Shown: positions 52,431 to 60,782 of the stretch, one piece after another
Numbering within the stretch: the first letter of the stretch is position 1
How the letters are laid out: each line of letters begins with the position of its first letter
From: Bacillota bacterium
GTDB taxonomy: Bacteria; Bacillota; Clostridia; DSM-8532
DNA length: 64,000 nt
Assembly: GCA_023415825.1 (NCBI GenBank)
Contig: JAEZJF010000006.1
Span: 62,001 to 126,000, forward strand
Direction: 5' to 3'
The notes under the pieces: generated by a model
What the model saw: only the letters and a program-made list of their open reading frames with translations
The model's database searches: none
What the model was told of the DNA's origin: nothing
Program-made: the position numbers and the translations under genes

Positions 52431-53138
52431 TTAACGAGCCTCCTTATTCCTGGCTGCCGATTTATTCTCTTGAATAAGATCCCTTGTGGTCTCAATAAGC
52501 TTCTGAGGAATCTTATTCTTTTGTGCAGGATCCGAATTGCACATGATGAGCCTGCTGAACCACTGGGTACTTTCCTCGTAAAGCCCCAATCTCATGCAGA
52601 TCTCTCCTATAATAAACAAACAGGTATATTCATCAAGCCTGCCATGGGATAAGTCCTCATCATGATAAGCAATTTTATATTGAGTCAACGCGTGCTCCAA
52701 ATACTTTTTTTCAAGTTCCTTGTCTTCTTTGTAGCGATAAAGCCAAGCAAGGCGGTGGCAGATCCTGGCCATTTCCGACTTGATAGCCTCTCTTGCATAA
52801 AGGTTTAAATAAACTATTTTATAAGCTTCAAGTGCATTTTCAATTGTGCGCTCACCTAAAAAACTACGCTTATTCCACTTTGATGTTATTTTTTCTCGAA
52901 TCTTGACTTTTTCATACTTGTTTATATTATCAAAGGTCGTGACATGGGACCCATAGCCGCATTCCGGGCAAACAACCACTTCATATAAAATGGGGTTCTC
53001 ACCTTCATAATAGGGACAAAAATCCGTATCCTGACGCAAGAGCTTTACTGCCTTTATTCTGACTTTTGTAAACTCAATTTCGCCATCACATACCGGGCAT
53101 TTTGTCTTGGAATTATAAAGCGCACTAATTGGTTCCAT
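52431..53138 (-). CDS. DUF2225 protein with Cys pairs and TPR-like helices
   Basis: A 235-aa protein. Two Cys pairs, CPVC and CPECGYGSH, form a likely zinc site near residues 14-60. The rest is helical with TPR-like repeats (about 90-210). DUF2225 is found in Firmicutes; its function is unknown. The ATG at 53138 is used because the codon at 53150 directly adjoins the AGGGG. It is the first gene of an operon with the AIR-synthase-like protein and the prepilin peptidase. Confidence 0.72.
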   Translation of the reverse strand: MEPISALYNSKTKCPVCDGEIEFTKVRIKAVKLLRQDTDFCPYYEGENPILYEVVVCPECGYGSHVTTFDNINKYEKVKIREKITSKWNKRSFLGERTIENALEAYKIVYLNLYAREAIKSEMARICHRLAWLYRYKEDKELEKKYLEHALTQYKIAYHDEDLSHGRLDEYTCLFIIGEICMRLGLYEESTQWFSRLIMCNSDPAQKNKIPQKLIETTRDLIQENKSAARNKEAR

Positions 53139-53255
53139 TTTTTTGACCATCCCCTATTGCATTCTCTGGCTTCTTTGAGCATTTCACCAAAGAGCCTATT
53201 ACATTCAACATAAAATATACCACTAATTAAAATGAACAAACCATCAGAATATCCA

Positions 53256-54428
53256 TCAGCTCAGCGACACAATCTCGGTTTGTGCAAAAGCTGTATCAAT
53301 AAGTCGCTCTTCATCCAATACCTTCTCATAAGCTAAGGTTTTTGTCAGAGAGGGCTTTGTAACAGGGTGTTTTGCTACAAATAGGGTACAGCAATCCTCA
53401 TAAGGAAGAATGGATGTTTCAAAGGTCTCAATTTTTCGTGCAATTTCGATGACTTCGTTCTTATCCATACCTATTAAAGGCCTATAGACCGGTATTGTGA
53501 CGGCTTCATTGGTAACAAGCATGCTTTCCATGGTTTGACTTGCTACCTGACCAATGGCTTCACCTGTAATAAGGCCCAGGGATCCGCTGTTTTCAGCTAT
53601 TTTTTGAGCGATTTTCATCATGTAGCGACGCATAATAATGGTTAGATAATCCTGGGGACATTTTTCATTTATGGCCAGTTGTATTTCGGTAAAGGGCACT
53701 ACATGGAGCTTGATGCCCATACACCAGCCGGATAAAATCTCAGCCAGCTTGACCACCTTGTCCTTTGCCCTTTCGCTGGTATAGGGATAGCTGTGGAAAT
53801 ATACAGCCTCTAATTGCACCCCTCTTTTTGCAATCATCCAACCAGCCACAGGACTATCAATACCCCCCGACAAAAGCAAGGTTGCTAAGCCGCCCGTTCC
53901 TGAAGGCAGCCCCTTGGCTGTGGGTATGATTTCCGAATAAAGATAAGTACTTTCCCGAACCTCCACATAAAAGATAAAGTCCGGGTTATGAACATCGACC
54001 TTAAGCTGCGGGAATCGGCCCAGGATGTGCCCGCCCAAATCAGCACAAATCTGAGGCGAGTTTAGAGGAAAGAACTTATCCCCGCGCTTGGCTTCCACCT
54101 TAAAGGTTTTATAAGGCTTTCTGCTAAGAAGATCCTCGACCAGGGTCAGGGTTTCTTTTTTGATGGTCTCGTAATCGGAGAGTACTTTGGTGACCGGACT
54201 TATAGAGGCTATGCCAAAGACTTTCTTCAGCCTTTCCGCAGCCTCTTCAAAATTAAAGCCTGAATCGCTGGACTCAATATAGATCCGACTTTGAGAACGG
54301 GTCACCTTGACAAGTGCAAGACTGGCAAGCTGCTTTCTGATATTTTTAATGAGCCTGTTCTCAAAAACATTCTTATTAAGCCCTTTTAGAAAAATTTCTT
54401 CATACCTGACCAGTATTATTTTCTCCAT
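53256..54428 (-). CDS. thiI: tRNA 4-thiouridine synthase ThiI
   Basis: Adenylates and thiolates U8 of tRNA, and can supply sulfur for thiamine. An N-terminal ferredoxin-like and THUMP region (about residues 1-165) precedes the PP-loop motif LLSGGIDSPVAGW. The 390-aa length lacks the C-terminal rhodanese domain of E. coli ThiI, as in Bacillus. In Bacillus a dedicated cysteine desulfurase (NifZ) replaces it. Here such a gene lies immediately upstream with 21 nt between. Confidence 0.95.
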   Translation of the reverse strand: MEKIILVRYEEIFLKGLNKNVFENRLIKNIRKQLASLALVKVTRSQSRIYIESSDSGFNFEEAAERLKKVFGIASISPVTKVLSDYETIKKETLTLVEDLLSRKPYKTFKVEAKRGDKFFPLNSPQICADLGGHILGRFPQLKVDVHNPDFIFYVEVRESTYLYSEIIPTAKGLPSGTGGLATLLLSGGIDSPVAGWMIAKRGVQLEAVYFHSYPYTSERAKDKVVKLAEILSGWCMGIKLHVVPFTEIQLAINEKCPQDYLTIIMRRYMMKIAQKIAENSGSLGLITGEAIGQVASQTMESMLVTNEAVTIPVYRPLIGMDKNEVIEIARKIETFETSILPYEDCCTLFVAKHPVTKPSLTKTLAYEKVLDEERLIDTAFAQTEIVSLS

Positions 54429-54449
54429 GGTTCATAAAAGACCTTTCTA

Positions 54450-55592
54450 TTATTTTTTCTTTAAGGTATTAAGCGCATCGCAAATAGCCTCTGCACAAAA
54501 AACAGCCTCCTGCTCACTATTATCCCCGGAAAAGCTGAATCGCATCGCACCATCGGTCCATATGGGAGGAACTCCTACGGCTTTCAGGACATGGCTTGCG
54601 GCTCCTTTTTTGGCGTGGCAGGCAGAACCGCTTGAAACATAGATTTCCTTCATTTCAAGATAATGTAGCAATACCTCTGATTTTACTCCGGAAAAAGAGA
54701 GATTGAGTATATTATCAACCCCGTCCTCCGGTGAATTCACGCGAAGAGACAAGCCCAGACGGGAATCCAACTCGGATAACAATCTTGATCGCACTTTATG
54801 GCATATGGCATTGTCATGCTTAAGTTTTTGGATTTTTGTCGAAGCCGCCAGCCCAAAGCCTGCAATACCGGGAACGTTGACAGTACCTGAGCGATACTTA
54901 CGCTCATGCCCTCCTCCGGATAATATAGGATGAAGCCGTGTGCCCTGACGAATATAGAGCATGCCCACACCCTTAGGACCATGAATCTTGTGGGCGCTGA
55001 ATGAAATAAGATCAGCTTTGAGGCTCCTTGCGCTTATGGGAATTTTTCCATAGGCCTGAACCGCATCCACATGAAACAAGGCCTTACTATTGGAAGCCTT
55101 GATGATGGACGCCGCTTCTTCAACAGGCTCAATGGTTCCCAATTCATTGTTGACAGCCATGATATTGACGAGTATGGTGTCTTTTCGGATTTTTTCCTTT
55201 AAGTCCTCCAGAGAAACACGGCCAACCTCATCAACCTTAAGAAATTCCAGATCAAAGCCCATACCGCTTAAGCACTTTAATGATTCAAGAGAAGCGTCAT
55301 GTTCTATGGGAGAGGTCAAAATATGCTTTCCCGTGCGCTTTAAAGCCTCTGCCCCACCTTTTATGGCCATATTGATAGCCTCGGTGCCTCCGGAGGTAAA
55401 CACTATTTCTTCGGGCTGGGCTTTTATAGTTTCAGCAAGCGCTTTTCTGGTATTCTCCAGAATTCGCTCAGCCCGTATGCCCATGGTGTGTAAGGAGGAT
55501 GAATTGCCGAACTCCTCGGACATCAGTCGGGCAACGAGCTCAACAACTTCATTATAGGGCTTGGTAGTGGCGCTGTTATCAAAATAAATCAT
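54450..55592 (-). CDS. cysteine desulfurase, NifS/IscS-like (NifZ role)
   Basis: A 380-aa PLP enzyme that takes sulfur from cysteine as an enzyme-bound persulfide. The PLP lysine is in FSAHKIHGPKG, and the active cysteine loop is SSGSACHAKKG, typical of IscS/NifS class I. It is immediately followed by thiI. As in Bacillus NifZ-ThiI, it probably feeds sulfur to tRNA 4-thiouridine synthesis. A broader role in Fe-S clusters cannot be excluded. AAAGG precedes ATG 55592. Confidence 0.92.
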   Translation of the reverse strand: MIYFDNSATTKPYNEVVELVARLMSEEFGNSSSLHTMGIRAERILENTRKALAETIKAQPEEIVFTSGGTEAINMAIKGGAEALKRTGKHILTSPIEHDASLESLKCLSGMGFDLEFLKVDEVGRVSLEDLKEKIRKDTILVNIMAVNNELGTIEPVEEAASIIKASNSKALFHVDAVQAYGKIPISARSLKADLISFSAHKIHGPKGVGMLYIRQGTRLHPILSGGGHERKYRSGTVNVPGIAGFGLAASTKIQKLKHDNAICHKVRSRLLSELDSRLGLSLRVNSPEDGVDNILNLSFSGVKSEVLLHYLEMKEIYVSSGSACHAKKGAASHVLKAVGVPPIWTDGAMRFSFSGDNSEQEAVFCAEAICDALNTLKKK

Positions 55593-55622
55593 GTCAAAAC
55601 CTTTCGATTAAGGACCTTGGAC

Positions 55623-56102
55623 TTATGTATCCATTATTCTTGCCTCAATAGTCCCCTTTGATATCTCCAAAAGAGCATAGGTTGGTCCTGACAGGCCCCG
55701 GGGATATCCCAGACTGCCAGGATTAAGAATAAGGCTTGATGTTGTATATTTTATAAGCGGTATATGGGTGTGACCATAAAGCAGGGCATCATACCCTTCT
55801 TTCAAGCCCTTGGCTTCCAACCTCCCCGTACCGCTTTTTACACTATAATGATGACCATGGGTCAAAAATATTTTTTTGCCTTCAACTTCCAAAATTCTTT
55901 CTTCCGGGACATCTGAAACAAAATCACAATTTCCTGGAATCATGATGCATTCCAGCTTGGGAAATTGGTTTTGAAGATGAACGGCATCCTTATAATAATC
56001 TCCAAGGTGAATCATTGCATCTAGTTGAGGATACCGGTCAATAATTTTTTTAGCCTCAAAGAGATCCCCGTGGGTGTCACTTAAAATGAGAAATAACTTC
56101 AT
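55623..56102 (-). CDS. metallophosphoesterase, YfcE/MJ0936 family
   Basis: A 159-aa phosphodiesterase with the metallophosphoesterase ligand set: LSDTHGD, HLGDYYKD, MIPGNCDF, LTHGHHYS and YGHTHIP, followed by NPGSLGYPRG. The substrate of this subfamily is a small phosphodiester, not known in detail. Its start overlaps the rdgB stop as ATGA, so it belongs to the rph-rdgB-yfcE run, a common arrangement in Clostridia. Confidence 0.9.
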   Translation of the reverse strand: MKLFLILSDTHGDLFEAKKIIDRYPQLDAMIHLGDYYKDAVHLQNQFPKLECIMIPGNCDFVSDVPEERILEVEGKKIFLTHGHHYSVKSGTGRLEAKGLKEGYDALLYGHTHIPLIKYTTSSLILNPGSLGYPRGLSGPTYALLEISKGTIEARIMDT

Positions 56103-56692
56103 GGGATACTCCTGTTTATTAATTCTTGAGTCAATAGCTTAAAGGCTTTTGCTCTATGGCTGATACAATTTTTAGTCTCAGAATCCATTTGCGCAACGGT
56201 CTTTTTGAATTCGGGAACAAAGAGGATCGGGTCATAGCCAAATCCGTTTTCTCCCTGGGGTTCCTGGGCGATTCTGCCTTCCAGAGTTCCGTGGAAGGTC
56301 AATGCTTCCGTCCCGGAGACAAGGGATGCCACACACCTGAACCGGGCTGTACGATAGGGCTCTGAAACTCCCTCCAAAAGAGCCAATACGCCTTCGCAGC
56401 GTTTGGTATCGTCAACCTTTCCTAAAAAGCGTGCGGAGTAAATACCGGGGGCTCCATGTAAAAAATCAATTTCAATACCGCTGTCATCGGCAATGACCAT
56501 GCCACCGGTGATGTCCTGTATGGTGCGGGCTTTAATCAGGGAATTTTCTTCAAAGGAGGAGCCATCCTCCACCACATCCACATCGAGTCCAATTTCCTTT
56601 AACGATAGAACTTCATAATTATATCCTGCTAAAAGCTCTTTGATTTCCTTGACCTTGCCTTGATTCTGCGTAGCAATAATGAGCCTTGTCAC
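56099..56692 (-). CDS. rdgB: XTP/dITP diphosphatase
   Basis: Removes deaminated purine nucleoside triphosphates (ITP, XTP) before their use in nucleic acids. Family motifs are IATQNQGKVKEI, SFEENSLIKA, VIADDSGIEI, and PGENGFGYDPI in the form PQGENGFGYDPI. The 197-aa length is right. It lies between rph (1 nt away) and the YfcE-like gene in a coupled operon. Confidence 0.94.
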   Translation of the reverse strand: MTRLIIATQNQGKVKEIKELLAGYNYEVLSLKEIGLDVDVVEDGSSFEENSLIKARTIQDITGGMVIADDSGIEIDFLHGAPGIYSARFLGKVDDTKRCEGVLALLEGVSEPYRTARFRCVASLVSGTEALTFHGTLEGRIAQEPQGENGFGYDPILFVPEFKKTVAQMDSETKNCISHRAKAFKLLTQELINRSIP

Positions 56693-56693
56693 T

Positions 56694-57428
56694 TTATTTC
56701 TCCTTTGTTAAAAGCACATTTCTCTGTATATCTATTATTGTCTCAATGCCTGTCTGCGCCATATCCAGCATCTTATCCAAAACCTTGCGGTCAAAGGGGC
56801 TTTCCTCGCCTGTGGCCTGAACTTCAATAAGCTGTCCTGAAGCGGTCATGACCACATTCATATCCACAGTTGCACGGGAATCCTCAGCATAACAGAGGTC
56901 CAATAGCTCCATTCCATTAACATAGCCTATGCTTACCGCGGCTACAAAGTCCTTAACAGGTATTTCGCTGATCTGGCGATTATTGACAAGCAAGCTGCAA
57001 GCGTCCATAAGCGCAACAAACCCACCTGTAATGGCTGCAGTTCGGGTGCCTCCGTCTGCCTGAATAACATCACAGTCGATGGTTATGGTTCTCTCTCCCA
57101 ATGTCTTAAAATCCATAACCGAGCGGAGAGCCCTCCCGATGAGGCGCTGGATTTCATTGGCCCTGCCATTTATTTTCAAAGTATTTCTGTCTCTGGTATT
57201 CCGGGTTAAGGTAGATCTGGGAAGCATATCATATTCGGCAGTTAACCAGCCTTCACCGGAACCTTTTTTAAAGGGTGGAACCTTATCCTCGATGCTGGCC
57301 GTGCAAATAAGCTTGGTATCTCCAAATTCAACAAGTACCGAACCTTCGGCATACTTGGTATAATCCCGGATGATTCTTATTTTCCTTAATTCGTCGCTCT
57401 TTCTCCCATCGACTCGTACTTTGTCCAT
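56694..57428 (-). CDS. rph: ribonuclease PH
   Basis: A phosphorolytic 3'-exoribonuclease that trims tRNA precursors, 244 aa from ATG 57428. VDGRKSDELRKI, TAEYDMLPRSTLTRN and IQADGGTRTAAI are the conserved regions, including the phosphate-binding residues. A frame extends to 57443, but GGGG lies 9 nt before the chosen start, so I prefer that. rdgB follows by 1 nt. Upstream, the divergent region holds a candidate structured RNA. Confidence 0.93.
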   Translation of the reverse strand: MDKVRVDGRKSDELRKIRIIRDYTKYAEGSVLVEFGDTKLICTASIEDKVPPFKKGSGEGWLTAEYDMLPRSTLTRNTRDRNTLKINGRANEIQRLIGRALRSVMDFKTLGERTITIDCDVIQADGGTRTAAITGGFVALMDACSLLVNNRQISEIPVKDFVAAVSIGYVNGMELLDLCYAEDSRATVDMNVVMTASGQLIEVQATGEESPFDRKVLDKMLDMAQTGIETIIDIQRNVLLTKEK

Positions 57429-57514
57429 ATAAAAAAACCCCATCTTATTTTTTCTTTTAATATGTTATCACATGTTGTGCATGTTATCCAGAAAAGAAAA
57501 ATATACTTTAATAC

Positions 57515-57730
57515 GGACCTGAATGGATACCTTTAAAGCGAGGCAGCGTACCTCGGAGCACAGCCTCATAGTCATTAAGATCAAAATGCCTTTAAGCAGC
57601 CCATAGTACCAAGCCTTTGCCGATGAAGCTCGACTCTTGTTATCAAAACTATGAGCTTTGCTACGGGAAGTAAGGATCCATTTATCAGGTCAGAAAAAGA
57701 AACGGGTATAAAAACCCGTTTCTTGTTTTA
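57515..57730 (+). ncRNA. candidate structured RNA (possibly 6S-like)
   Basis: No gene is present here, but the plus strand can be drawn as a closed RNA. GACCTGA-ATGGAT at 57516-57527 pairs with ATCCAT...TCAGGTC at 57676-57691. An inner stem CTCATAGT/ACTATGAG and a CGAGG/CCTCG hairpin lie inside. A TATACT -10 element (57502-57507) lies about 8 nt upstream, with no clear -35. A good terminator follows at 57697-57724. A closing stem, open middle and apical stem suggest a 6S-like RNA; no conserved 6S motif was identified. Confidence 0.4.
57697..57724. terminator. bidirectional terminator
   Basis: AAGAAACGGGT and ACCCGTTTCTT pair perfectly around a 6-nt loop. The minus-strand continuation is TTTTTCTG and the plus-strand continuation GTTTT. 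It can end both the amidase operon and the candidate RNA. Confidence 0.87.
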
Positions 57731-57767
57731 AAAATGTTTTAATATGAGCGGATGTATGATGCTCAGT

Positions 57768-57846
57768 TAACATGTAATAACCTCACCCGTTAACGAAATT
57801 AAAAATTTCGAACGGGTACCCGAGAGCATTGAAACATTTCATGTTA
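57768..57846. repeat. structured repeat, family 2, copy 2
   Basis: Outer stem TAACATG (57768-57774) with CATGTTA (57840-57846). The inner core is CCCGTT/AACGGG and CGAAATT/AATTTCG around AAA. It matches the copy behind argH, where one T-A pair of the inner stem is C-G, a compensatory change. It lies 21 nt after the amidase stop. Confidence 0.65.
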
Positions 57847-57867
57847 TAAAATTAGTTTATTAAGCCA

Positions 57868-60105
57868 TTACCTCTTACTCATAATCTCAATGATACTTCT
57901 TGCCAAGGATTCGGCTGCTTTTTGGCGGAATGCTTCGGTGTTTAAGAGATTGAGATCGTCCGGATAAGACATACAGGCTATTTCAGCCAAAATGGCCGGC
58001 ATCTTGGTCTTCTTAATAACAGTGACATCACCCCGTGCCCGCAAGCCTAAATCATTGGTTTTCAGATCCTTGACCATATAGTTCTGCATGATTTGGGCAT
58101 AGGCCTTTCCATCATAGCTGGAGGGATAATACAGGGTCATGGACCCCTTATAGCCTGTAGGCATAATATTATTGTGAATGCTTACAAATAGGGAGGCATT
58201 TCTGTCATTGGCAAAGTTTGCTCTTTCCTCCAACCCCACAAATACGTCGGTGGTACGGGTCATAACAACATTTATCCCACTGGCTTTGAGAATGGCCTCA
58301 CATTTCAATGCAATGTCCAGATTATAAACTTTTTCATAATAACTGCCGACCGTTCCTCCCGGATCACTGCCACCATGTCCCGGATCAAGAACTACCAGCT
58401 TGGAATTGTTATTGCCTGAGCTACCTTCAGAGGTTGCCACCACAATAAGAAGCTCATCGGGGCTTGAGCCTTCGACAATCTTAAATTGCTTATTGGGATC
58501 CACCTTGTTCAGCATCAAAAATGAACTCTGCTGGGTTGAATAAGATGTGACGGATTTGGTTAAGCCATCTCCCGTAGTGGCAAAGCCGTTACCAAGGCTA
58601 ACTATTGATGACGGTATCATATAGGTAAAAGCACCATCTGCCACACTATCATCGAGAATAACGCTGTCCATGTTCTGACGGTAGCGATTCACAATGCCCG
58701 GACTTACCAAGCGCAAAGCTACATTGTTATCTCCATTGCCCCCCTGAATATTCGTGATATCGGTTTTTAACAGTGCCAGATTTATTTTACCAGAGCTTTG
58801 TGAAAGCGCCCATTCCGGCAGATTTTCAGTAAAAAGCTCAACCTTGACTAACTGAGAAGATGACTGGGTAACCTTTACCCTATTATAAAGGGACCCTGAA
58901 GGCATGATTTTATCAAGGGCGGCAGCCGTTCCAGAAAGCTCCATGATAATTCTAGAAGGATTACCAAGACGATAGACTTTGGCACCGGTGATATTGGAGG
59001 CTGATACATTAACGGAGCTTGTACCGAAATCAAAGCTCATGGTTGTACCGGGAACAGGACTTGATGGGTTTGGAGTTTGTGTAGGAGCCTGCGTATCACT
59101 GGGTTTAGGAGTGACTACGGGTGTTGGTGTAGGTGTTGTCGGTGCTGGTGTCGGCGTACCTGATGTAACAGGAACGGTTGTATTGGAAGACTTCACTTTT
59201 ATTACCGAGCTTCCGTTGGAAATCGCATGGGTAAAGGTGATGGAATTATGATACGAAATACGGATCACCGTACAATTCTGCTTTTGATTATAATTGACAA
59301 GCATGCCGTAAATGACAGCATTGCCTGATAACAGGCCGTCCTTGAAACGTGAATCCTTACCTGGGATGGTGATCAATAGAAGCTTTTCTTTTTCGCGCAG
59401 CTCAAAACGCGGTACGTTTCCGATGGTGGTCTGGGATAAACTAATGCCGTTCAAAGTGATCATACAGGTATCACCCGACATGGACCAGGATAATGGGCCA
59501 TTCTGAGTAATTGCCGTGGGATTAGTTCCCGTTCCGGGTTTGGGTGTGGATGTGGCTGGAATGGGTGTTGCAGAAGGTTTGGGAGTGGTGCTCGGCTTTG
59601 GTGTGGCCGAAGGAGTTGGTGACGGCTTTGGCGTGCTGCTGGGTGAAGGGTTTGCAGGTGTTGAACCGTTCAAGCCTTTAAGTGTCAAAATCACCGATTT
59701 TCCGTCCGACGCAGGCGTTACCGTATAATCCGGCTTCTTTGTGGTTTCTACAACAACACTTGTGCGCATGGGGTCGGACAGATTTGCCAGACGAATCTGC
59801 TTAACCGTACCTTTATTCACATCAAACCTGACTGTTTTAGGAACGCTGACCCCTGCAATTTCAAAACCTATGCGGTAGTAGGTTATGGACCCCTCTGGAG
59901 GAATGACATAATGCTTGACGATTTGAACAGATGAAGCGAAGATACGAATCTCTTCGGTATTACTGGTTTGAGAATATGTAATTTTCGAGGCCGTTCCCCC
60001 CGTTGAGAGTTCAAGCTCGTTTAAAGCCTGTGCCTTTAGCGGCATACTTAAAATCAAGGAAAGAATAAGACAAAAAACGAGGGAAATGGACAGGATCTTT
60101 TTCAT
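57868..60105 (-). CDS. N-acetylmuramoyl-L-alanine amidase with AMIN repeats
   Basis: A 745-aa secreted cell-wall hydrolase. A signal peptide (about residues 1-27) is followed by three AMIN-like wall-binding regions separated by two Ser/Pro/Thr linkers (about 150-205 and 320-355). A C-terminal Amidase_3 domain (about 570-745) follows. Zinc and catalytic residues are seen in DPGHGG, YYEKVYN, SIHNN and LAEIA. It cuts the amide bond between muramic acid and the stem peptide. GAGGTG precedes ATG 60105. Confidence 0.9.
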   Translation of the reverse strand: MKKILSISLVFCLILSLILSMPLKAQALNELELSTGGTASKITYSQTSNTEEIRIFASSVQIVKHYVIPPEGSITYYRIGFEIAGVSVPKTVRFDVNKGTVKQIRLANLSDPMRTSVVVETTKKPDYTVTPASDGKSVILTLKGLNGSTPANPSPSSTPKPSPTPSATPKPSTTPKPSATPIPATSTPKPGTGTNPTAITQNGPLSWSMSGDTCMITLNGISLSQTTIGNVPRFELREKEKLLLITIPGKDSRFKDGLLSGNAVIYGMLVNYNQKQNCTVIRISYHNSITFTHAISNGSSVIKVKSSNTTVPVTSGTPTPAPTTPTPTPVVTPKPSDTQAPTQTPNPSSPVPGTTMSFDFGTSSVNVSASNITGAKVYRLGNPSRIIMELSGTAAALDKIMPSGSLYNRVKVTQSSSQLVKVELFTENLPEWALSQSSGKINLALLKTDITNIQGGNGDNNVALRLVSPGIVNRYRQNMDSVILDDSVADGAFTYMIPSSIVSLGNGFATTGDGLTKSVTSYSTQQSSFLMLNKVDPNKQFKIVEGSSPDELLIVVATSEGSSGNNNSKLVVLDPGHGGSDPGGTVGSYYEKVYNLDIALKCEAILKASGINVVMTRTTDVFVGLEERANFANDRNASLFVSIHNNIMPTGYKGSMTLYYPSSYDGKAYAQIMQNYMVKDLKTNDLGLRARGDVTVIKKTKMPAILAEIACMSYPDDLNLLNTEAFRQKAAESLARSIIEIMSKR

Positions 60106-60218
60106 TCTTCACACCTCTTGAAGCTTTTCTTTAGTATCTGTGTCTATTTTACCACTTTTCTGGAAGGCAAAATAAAACAATCTTATTACAAGTTCTTTTC
60201 TAAAAAGCTACCATCATT

Positions 60219-60782
60219 TCAAAAGCTACTCTCAAAATGATATATCGGCTTCTTGGGGTGATCAGATTCACTATAAGAATACAAACATCCACAAAATTTT
60301 TGCATGTAATAGCCCTTGGCTCTTGAAATCTCCCTCCCTTTCCTGTAAAGCTCCCTGAAATCCTCGTAATAAAAGTTAAGGCCATACTTTTTGGCCAGTC
60401 TTTCACCAAGGCTTCTTATAAATTCATGATCCTGATAGGGACTGATGAGAAGACTTGTGGTAAAAGCATCAAAACCTTCTTCCTTAGCGAGCTGTGCCGT
60501 GGCATCCATTCTCAATGTATAGCAGGTATTGCACCGAAGAGGCTTTTCATTATCAAGCTTGTTCTTCCAATAATCAAGGCCGTTTTCATCACGAATAACC
60601 GTGGACAGATGATAATCTCCTGCCATGGCTTCAACCGACAGCTTGCGTTTATGGTGTTCTTCAGTAGGATGAATATTGGGGTTATAAAAGAAACCGCCAA
60701 GCTCAATATCCGGCTTTTGCCCAAGCTTATCGACAATGGCTACGGCACAGGGTGCACAACAAACATGGAGTAAAAGCTTCAT
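60219..60782 (-). CDS. queH: epoxyqueuosine reductase QueH
   Basis: A 187-aa enzyme of the DUF208 family that makes queuosine from epoxyqueuosine in tRNA, a non-cobalamin counterpart of QueG. The cysteine sites HVCCAPC at residues 6-12, CNTC near 91 and CGCLYS near the C-terminus bind Fe-S and metal. Its ATG overlaps the nagZ stop as ATGA. Other queuosine genes are not in the window. Confidence 0.9.
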   Translation of the reverse strand: MKLLLHVCCAPCAVAIVDKLGQKPDIELGGFFYNPNIHPTEEHHKRKLSVEAMAGDYHLSTVIRDENGLDYWKNKLDNEKPLRCNTCYTLRMDATAQLAKEEGFDAFTTSLLISPYQDHEFIRSLGERLAKKYGLNFYYEDFRELYRKGREISRAKGYYMQKFCGCLYSYSESDHPKKPIYHFESSF

